Shown here: positions 63,950 to 64,000 of the stretch, in pieces
Layout: every line of letters starts with the position of its first letter
Position numbering within the stretch: the first letter of the stretch is position 1
Assembly (NCBI RefSeq): GCF_900115135.1
Contig: NZ_FOVK01000002.1
Span: 194,512 to 258,511, forward strand
DNA from: Proteiniclasticum ruminis
GTDB lineage: Bacteria > Bacillota > Clostridia > Clostridiales > Clostridiaceae
Length of the DNA stretch: 64,000 nucleotides
Direction of reading: 5' to 3'
Notes under the pieces: generated by a model
Databases searched by the model: none
The model's input: only the letters and a program-made list of their open reading frames with translations
What the model was told of the DNA's origin: nothing
Translations under genes and position numbers: made by a program

Positions 63950-64000
63950 ATGAAAAATGAAATAGAACTGGGATCTTTTCTCAAAAATGATGAGTTTTCT
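63950..64000 (+). CDS. Start of a gene cut by the window edge
   Basis: ATG 63950 opens MKNEIELGSFLKNDEFS and runs out of the window. A possible promoter with TACAAT at 63918-63923 lies upstream, and GAAAG about 12 bp before the ATG is a weak ribosome site. Too short to name. Confidence 0.4.
   Translation, partial: MKNEIELGSFLKNDEFS

Noticed and set aside
1-64000. CRISPR arrays, rRNA genes, insertion sequences, integrases, replication origin
   Set aside because: Looked for on both strands; no regularly spaced repeats, rRNA sequence, transposase or integrase motifs or DnaA-box cluster were recognised.

Overview
The window looks like chromosome of a Gram-positive Firmicute, most likely a Clostridia-type anaerobe of intermediate GC. 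The signs are strong AGGAGG-type ribosome sites, frequent TTG and GTG starts, a sigma-A promoter style, an LPXTG wall protein, a Cna-B adhesin, AgrC/AgrA-like and LytS-like regulators, a BmrC/BmrD-like exporter and a butanol-dehydrogenase-type alcohol dehydrogenase. No rRNA, integrase or transposase was seen. I cannot name the genus.

Layout. 1-6245: a cut tRNA-Leu, glutaminase, then an operon aroC-polA-coaE-lytic transglycosylase. 6269-10740: a minus-strand Na+/drug ABC exporter pair and pullulanase behind a palindromic operator. 10907-15444: two tRNA-Leu genes, a giant flagellin (1156 aa) behind a sigma-D-like promoter, and a lone 43-codon basic peptide gene. 15474-19291: PadR plus membrane partner, TetR plus CDF-like transporter, and a DUF937 gene. 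19292-21857: an AT-rich islet with an AAA ATPase and a DUF4276 (Toprim-like) protein, bracketed by two copies of the DUF937 3' end that differ only by silent changes. 22030-26907: a DUF2161 nuclease-like gene, a 45-codon peptide gene with its own promoter, two terminators, and a heterodimeric ABC exporter. 27154-33386: MBL hydrolase, alkylation-repair genes, CPBP protease, msrB and an OmpR-type two-component system. 33544-38631: a 7TM LytS-like kinase with a REC-SARP regulator, and membrane proteins including a rhomboid-like pseudoprotease. 38725-44331: a possible small RNA or leaderless peptide, a VIT/vWA protein and a Cna-B LPXTG surface protein. 44427-46405: bioY-birA with a BirA box, and a glutaredoxin under a CsoR/CstR-like operator. 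46519-49484: an Agr-like kinase/regulator pair without agrBD, and a frameshifted small membrane gene. 50147-52519: a polar amino-acid ABC importer with an ArgR-like box. 52658-64000: housekeeping and envelope genes (MBL, TPR, ECF sigma/anti-sigma, HAD phosphatase, GHL10 hydrolase, DacF-like carboxypeptidase, Nudix, Fe-alcohol dehydrogenase, deoxynucleoside kinase).

The most unusual parts are the islet inserted at the DUF937 3' end, a PARIS/AbiL-like defence candidate; the giant flagellin; and the 45-codon peptide unit in front of the ABC exporter. The last could be a bmrB-like attenuator or a modified-peptide precursor. Functions are assigned by recognising motifs and family sequences by eye; no database search was run.
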